Assembly (NCBI GenBank): GCA_023336205.1
Contig: JALQCR010000026.1
Span: 1-64,000 of the forward strand
Length of the DNA stretch: 64,000 bases
Direction: 5' to 3'
DNA from: Pseudanabaena sp. Salubria-1
Lineage (GTDB): Bacteria; Cyanobacteriota; Cyanobacteriia; Pseudanabaenales; Pseudanabaenaceae
Positions 60,192 through 64,000 of this stretch are shown piece by piece; position 1 is the stretch's first letter; each line of letters opens with the position of its first letter. The notes beneath the pieces are model-generated. The model was not told the origin of the DNA and ran no database searches. It was given only the letters and a program-made list of their open reading frames with translations. The position numbers were made by a program, and so were the translations under genes.

Positions 60192-62162
60192 TTACATCCA
60201 GTCATCGTCATCATCATAAGACACTCGCGTATTTGGACGACGACGGTCATCTTCATCTTTACCGCGTTTATTGCGACTTGCAAAACTACCGATACTTTCA
60301 AGGATGCCACCGAATAGATCGTCATCTTCATCGTCTTCATATTCATCATCTTCAGCATAGAGTTCAGTTGATAGCGCATAGAGAGCTTCTTGTAACTCAG
60401 ACTGAGAACGATCAATTAGGGCATCATCTTCTTTTGTGATCGCATCTCTTAGTTTTTTGATTGATCCCTCAATTTGTTTACGGCGTTCGTAACTGAGCTT
60501 ATAGCCATAGTTCAGCGCTAATTCCTTCAGTTGTCGCTCTGCCCCAACGGCGAGATTATCAGCTCGATTTAATTTCTCGATGCGTTCTCGTTTAGCGCGA
60601 TCGCGATCGGCAAATTGCTCGGCCTCTGTGACCATGCGCTGTACTTCTTTTTCGTCCAAGGTCGAAGCACCCTTGATCGTGACACGGCGCTCAACTCCCG
60701 TGCGACGATCGCTAGCTGTCACTGCCAAGATCCCATCGGTATTTAAATCAAAAGTGACATCAACTTGAGCCACGCCGCGAGGTTGCGGATCAAGCCCACT
60801 TAATTTAAAGCGCCCCAAAGACTTGTTATATTCCGCAAGATCTCGTTCGCCTTGGATTACGTGGATTTCCACAGAAGTTTGATTGTCTTCGGCAGTGGTA
60901 AATAATTCCATCTTGCGACAAGGAATCGTTGTATTCCGAGGAATCAAGCGTTTGACTACGCCGCCCGAAGTTTCTACGCCGAGTGACAATGGGGTGACAT
61001 CGAGCAGTAAAACATCCTTAATTTCACCTGACAAAATGGCAGCTTGAACGACTGCGCCGATCGCGACAACTTCATCGGGATTCACACTTTGGCTTGGTGG
61101 CTTCCCGATCGCCCGCTCTACCATTTCCTGTACCGCAGGAATGCGCGTAGATCCACCCACTAAAACCACTTCATCAATCTGGCGCGGACTAATTTGGGCA
61201 TCACGTAAGACGCGATCTAGAGGAATTTGTAAACGCTCTAATAAATCTGTACTTAACCGCTCAAACTGCGATCGCTTTAAACTTGTTTCTAAATGTAATG
61301 GGCCTTCTGCTGTCGCCGTGATAAATGGCAAATTAATCTCTGTAACGCCCACTGTCGAAAGCTCAATCTTGGCTTTTTCCGCAGCTTCTGTCAGACGTTG
61401 CAAAGCTTGCCGCTCTTTACGAAGATCCACACCATCGGATTTTAAAAATTCTTCAGCCAAATAATTCACAATTTGGCGATCGAAATCATCGCCACCCAAT
61501 TGTGTATCGCCTGTCGTTGCTTTTACCTCAAATAAGCCGTCACTAACTTCTAGCACCGATACATCAAATGTGCCGCCACCAAGATCAAATACTAAAATTT
61601 TCTTGTTAGTCTTCTTATCTAAGCCATAGGCTAATGATGCAGCTGTTGGCTCGTTTAAAATTCGCTTAACTTCGATCCCCGCAATTCTGCCAGCGTCCTT
61701 AGTGGCCTGTCTTTGCGAGTCATTAAAATAAGCAGGAACCGTAATTACTGCACCCGTTACAGGCTCGCCCAAGTATCGACTCGCTTCATCTACGAGTTTA
61801 CGGATGATCATTGCCGAAATTTCTTCAGGGGCAAAATCTTTTTCAAGCCTAGAACTACGTAACTTGATATTGCCTTGATCGTCTCGACGGATTGTATAGG
61901 GAACACGCTTAGTTTCAGCCGAGAGTTCACTATGTTTTCGTCCGATAAAGCGCTTGACAGAATAAAAGGTATTATCAGGATTTAGCACCGCTTGCCGACG
62001 CGCCATTTGTCCGACAAGACGTTCACCATCTTTAGTAAAGCTCACAACGGAGGGGGTGGTGCGGCTACCTTCTGAGTTTGCAATCACTATGGGTTTGCCA
62101 CCTTCCATAACGGCTACCACAGAGTTTGTCGTACCCAAGTCAATACCTACAATTTTGCCCAT
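60192..62162 (-). CDS. dnaK: Chaperone DnaK (Hsp70)
   Basis: A 656-aa Hsp70. It has the phosphate-1 motif GIDLGTTNS, phosphate-2 DLGGGTFDVS, the adenosine motif VGGSTRIPAVQ and the substrate-binding region (DVTPLSLGVET to NTTIP). The C-terminal tail is very acidic (EDDEYEDDEDDD...SYDDDDDWM) rather than ending EEVD. I use ATG 62162, which begins MGKIVGIDLG; an upstream start at 62192 would add 10 residues not seen in the family. Cyanobacteria have several dnaK paralogues; which one this is cannot be said. No grpE or dnaJ is nearby. Confidence 0.95.
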   Translation of the reverse strand: MGKIVGIDLGTTNSVVAVMEGGKPIVIANSEGSRTTPSVVSFTKDGERLVGQMARRQAVLNPDNTFYSVKRFIGRKHSELSAETKRVPYTIRRDDQGNIKLRSSRLEKDFAPEEISAMIIRKLVDEASRYLGEPVTGAVITVPAYFNDSQRQATKDAGRIAGIEVKRILNEPTAASLAYGLDKKTNKKILVFDLGGGTFDVSVLEVSDGLFEVKATTGDTQLGGDDFDRQIVNYLAEEFLKSDGVDLRKERQALQRLTEAAEKAKIELSTVGVTEINLPFITATAEGPLHLETSLKRSQFERLSTDLLERLQIPLDRVLRDAQISPRQIDEVVLVGGSTRIPAVQEMVERAIGKPPSQSVNPDEVVAIGAVVQAAILSGEIKDVLLLDVTPLSLGVETSGGVVKRLIPRNTTIPCRKMELFTTAEDNQTSVEIHVIQGERDLAEYNKSLGRFKLSGLDPQPRGVAQVDVTFDLNTDGILAVTASDRRTGVERRVTIKGASTLDEKEVQRMVTEAEQFADRDRAKRERIEKLNRADNLAVGAERQLKELALNYGYKLSYERRKQIEGSIKKLRDAITKEDDALIDRSQSELQEALYALSTELYAEDDEYEDDEDDDLFGGILESIGSFASRNKRGKDEDDRRRPNTRVSYDDDDDWM

Positions 62163-62273
62163 GCTTGACGTATATACCTCTTCACTTCCCAAGACTGCTT
62201 ATTAAACAGCTTAACAATTTTTGATTTTGCTTTACTTTAGCTAATATCCTAGCTCTAAACATCACGCTTATAG

Positions 62274-62296
62274 ACAAAGGGGACTAGCCCCCTTGT
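62274..62296. terminator. Weak hairpin after CAAD gene
   Basis: ACAAAGGGG pairs imperfectly with CCCCCTTGT around ACTAG, shortly after the stop of the minus-strand CAAD gene. Confidence 0.4.
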
Positions 62297-62311
62297 CAGA
62301 AGATTAGTTAT

Positions 62312-62731
62312 TTAGCCAAAAACTTTGTTTTTCCATGCATTGAGTCCATCAACTAGCTCTTTGCGAGTATCGGCAAGTAATAGGTATCGATAGACAAACC
62401 ATACTGAGTAGCCAAACCCAACTAATTCAAACACGCTAGGTAACACAGGTAGTTTATTTAAGAAGTCTACAAGTGTTGAGGTGGCGATCAATAGAGGAAT
62501 AGTAATGATAATGATGATTGCTAAAGTGAGGTTAGATTTCTTCCCTTCACCAAAGTATTCCTCCCAAAGCTGTTTGACTTTTTCCCAAAGATCGTAGCTA
62601 ATTTTGAGTGAGTCATCGACGGAGGTCGAAACGGCTGTCACTGCTGTTGTCTCAGGTGTAGTTGTCACTGGCTTTACAGTTTCTGCTAGATCTTCTGCGA
62701 TCGCTTCAACATTGTCTTCTTTAGGTTCCAT
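62312..62731 (-). CDS. CAAD-domain (CURT1-like) membrane protein
   Basis: A 139-aa protein with an acidic, Thr-rich N-terminus, an amphipathic helix (about 46-60), and two membrane helices (about 68-86 and 98-119). A C-terminal amphipathic helix (KELVDGLNAWKNKVFG) follows. This is the layout of the CAAD domain and plant/cyanobacterial CURT1 proteins, which curve thylakoid membranes. The motif GFGYSVWFVYRYLL is typical. It is transcribed toward dnaK in the same direction, with about 150 bases between them. Confidence 0.9.
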   Translation of the reverse strand: MEPKEDNVEAIAEDLAETVKPVTTTPETTAVTAVSTSVDDSLKISYDLWEKVKQLWEEYFGEGKKSNLTLAIIIIITIPLLIATSTLVDFLNKLPVLPSVFELVGFGYSVWFVYRYLLLADTRKELVDGLNAWKNKVFG

Positions 62732-63166
62732 AATTTGTTTGATCCTATTGATCAGTCAGTTACGATGGGGAAATTTTAACAATATTTGTAGCGATTTGTT
62801 AGATAGCGATCGCAAATATGGCTTATCAATATCTTGCACTCTTTTTTCCCACCAGAAGATTATACCAAAACATAAGATGGCATAGCCATTTTGTGCTTTT
62901 AAACCCCTTACAGGGTTCGGTTTTCAATTAAACGGACGCTACAGATTTTGGATTTGGGTTTTTAATTTTGCTTAGCTGCTTACCAGTGAATAAAAGTGTG
63001 ACAACACTTCTGTGAATTAAATACCAAACCCTTAAGGAATGAAAATTAATTAACTTGTGCAATTAAACTGGACTTTAGACTAAAAAGAAGAAAAGAAAGG
63101 CAGGAAGTGAATGTCACAAACTGCCAAAAGAGCAATGATCAATAAACCAAATTGACATTGACTACT
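62732..63166. repeat. Gene-free region with dispersed repeat (62868-63050)
   Basis: No gene is seen. Positions 62868-63050 hold a diverged, longer relative of the repeat at 4569-4680 (shared pieces ACCAAAACA, TAGCCATTTTGTG, CTTACAGGGTT, GTGACAACACTT). The left end of the IS that carries the last transposase is probably in 63050-63160 but cannot be fixed. Confidence 0.5.
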
Positions 63167-64000
63167 ATGATTTTCCAAAAATTACAAGAATTTCGCAAGT
63201 CGATATATGAATACCTAGGAACAGGAAAAGATGCAGTATTTGAATTAATGGATGCCGTCCTGACAAGTCCGAGCATTAGCTCGTATGTGAGTCTGTCAAT
63301 GAATCCATTATTTCGGCGAAAATGGTCAAGTATTTATGAGGGACTGCGCGATAGCCGACCAGCAAGAGGAAAGTTGATGAAACTAATGGTGCAAGAGATC
63401 CCAACCGAAGAGCAACCTTGTCTGGCTGGAGATAATAGCGTGTGGTTGCGACCAGATGCGGAAACGCTGAAGGAAAGAGGATTCCATCATGGCAAAGACG
63501 AAAGTATCGGCGTAGGACAAAGCTACAGCACGTTGGCGTGGATTCCCGAAGCAAGTGGGAGTTGGGCGCTACCGATAAAACATGAGCGGATCACCAGTTT
63601 CGAGACTCCTGTGAGTAAAGCTGCCTTCCAACTCAAACAAGTCACAAAGCAGTTAAGCGTACGCCCCCTAGCTGTCTATGACCGAGGATATGGGAATGCA
63701 AGTTTTGTGAAAGCAACAGCGAATATTGAGGCGGATTTATTACTACGTTTGGCATCTAATCGCTGTGTTTGGGGAGTTCCGTCTGCCTATAGCGGTCGTG
63801 GTGCACCTTGTAAACATGGGCATAAATTCAAACTGAATGCCCCAGAAACTTGGGCTGGGGCAGCCACCACTATAGAAATTACAGACCCAAAAATAGGTCG
63901 GGTACGGGTAACTTATTGGCGTGACTTTCATTTCCGTACTTCTCCAGAAAGACCGATGCAGATTTTTAGAATTGAGGTGATTGAACCCTTGGGGCGCAAC
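63167..64000 (+). CDS. Transposase, 5' part (runs off window)
   Basis: 278 codons open to the window end, starting at ATG 63167 (IFQKLQEFRKSIYEYLG). CLAGDNSVWLRPDAETLKE gives the first catalytic Asp and AVYDRGYGNASF the second. The rest resembles an IS4-superfamily group common in cyanobacteria (from memory, the one labelled NF041680). The catalytic Glu lies beyond the window. It differs from the IS30, ISL3 and IS701 transposases seen earlier. Whether the copy is intact cannot be judged. Confidence 0.82.
   Translation, partial: MIFQKLQEFRKSIYEYLGTGKDAVFELMDAVLTSPSISSYVSLSMNPLFRRKWSSIYEGLRDSRPARGKLMKLMVQEIPTEEQPCLAGDNSVWLRPDAETLKERGFHHGKDESIGVGQSYSTLAWIPEASGSWALPIKHERITSFETPVSKAAFQLKQVTKQLSVRPLAVYDRGYGNASFVKATANIEADLLLRLASNRCVWGVPSAYSGRGAPCKHGHKFKLNAPETWAGAATTIEITDPKIGRVRVTYWRDFHFRTSPERPMQIFRIEVIEPLGRN

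Overview
The window looks like the chromosome of a cyanobacterium. It carries photosystem I genes (psaF-psaJ), a CcaA-type beta carbonic anhydrase, a CAAD/CURT1-type thylakoid membrane protein, a multi-PAS adenylate cyclase, many small cyanobacterial hypothetical families, and a very high density of the HIP1 octamer GCGATCGC. The genus cannot be fixed from sequence alone; the dense hairpin repeats and IS load would fit a Pseudanabaena-like genome, which is a guess.

Layout. 1-28.8 kb is mostly housekeeping: single-domain response regulator, COG4586-type ABC ATPase, L,D-transpeptidase-like protein, tRNA-Ala(GGC), Rpn-family nuclease, dynamin-like GTPase, old yellow enzyme with a divergent ArsR regulator, ccaA, acyltransferase, tsaD, psaF-psaJ, PhoX-like phosphatase, FAD oxidoreductase, a second Rpn protein, a DXCF-type GAF protein, recO-MFS, ACT-malic enzyme, a nuclease-like/HEPN-like protein, leuC and an HtpX-like protease. 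28.8-45.7 kb is an accessory island of small toxin-antitoxin-like and nuclease genes (small gene pair, DUF4238, xisI remnant, two small-ORF/HNH pairs separated by HIP1 repeat arrays, HEPN(HI0074)/MNT remnant, DUF6602, S1 protein, hicAB). It is riddled with four near-identical IS30 copies, two nested ISL3-family elements and three copies of a 134-bp MITE. 45.8-64 kb holds gltB, an NLR-like pair (helical effector plus STAND ATPase) sharing an amyloid-like motif, an S8 peptidase, the cyclase, dnaK, the CAAD protein and a transposase running off the window end.

How it fits together. Target-site duplications let the broken genes be rebuilt. Removing the inserts restores whole-codon reading frames: a 468-aa DUF6602::HI0074 fusion (interrupted by an ISL3 nest and an IS30), a 284-aa protein with two internal repeats (interrupted by IS30 and a MITE), and a 753-aa STAND ATPase ending in pentapeptide repeats (interrupted by an IS701-like element). 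The first two genes and an MNT remnant lie in a row on the minus strand and look like a decayed defence or toxin-antitoxin operon.

The two most interesting signals are (1) the adjacent 145-aa helical protein and STAND ATPase at 50.6-54.6 kb, whose facing termini carry nearly the same Gly/Gln-rich motif, the layout of amyloid-signalling bacterial NLR systems; and (2) the nested element series at 37.2-44.8 kb, which records at least six insertions. Palindromic repeat families and a perfect 24-bp dyad between the old yellow enzyme and ArsR genes are also notable.
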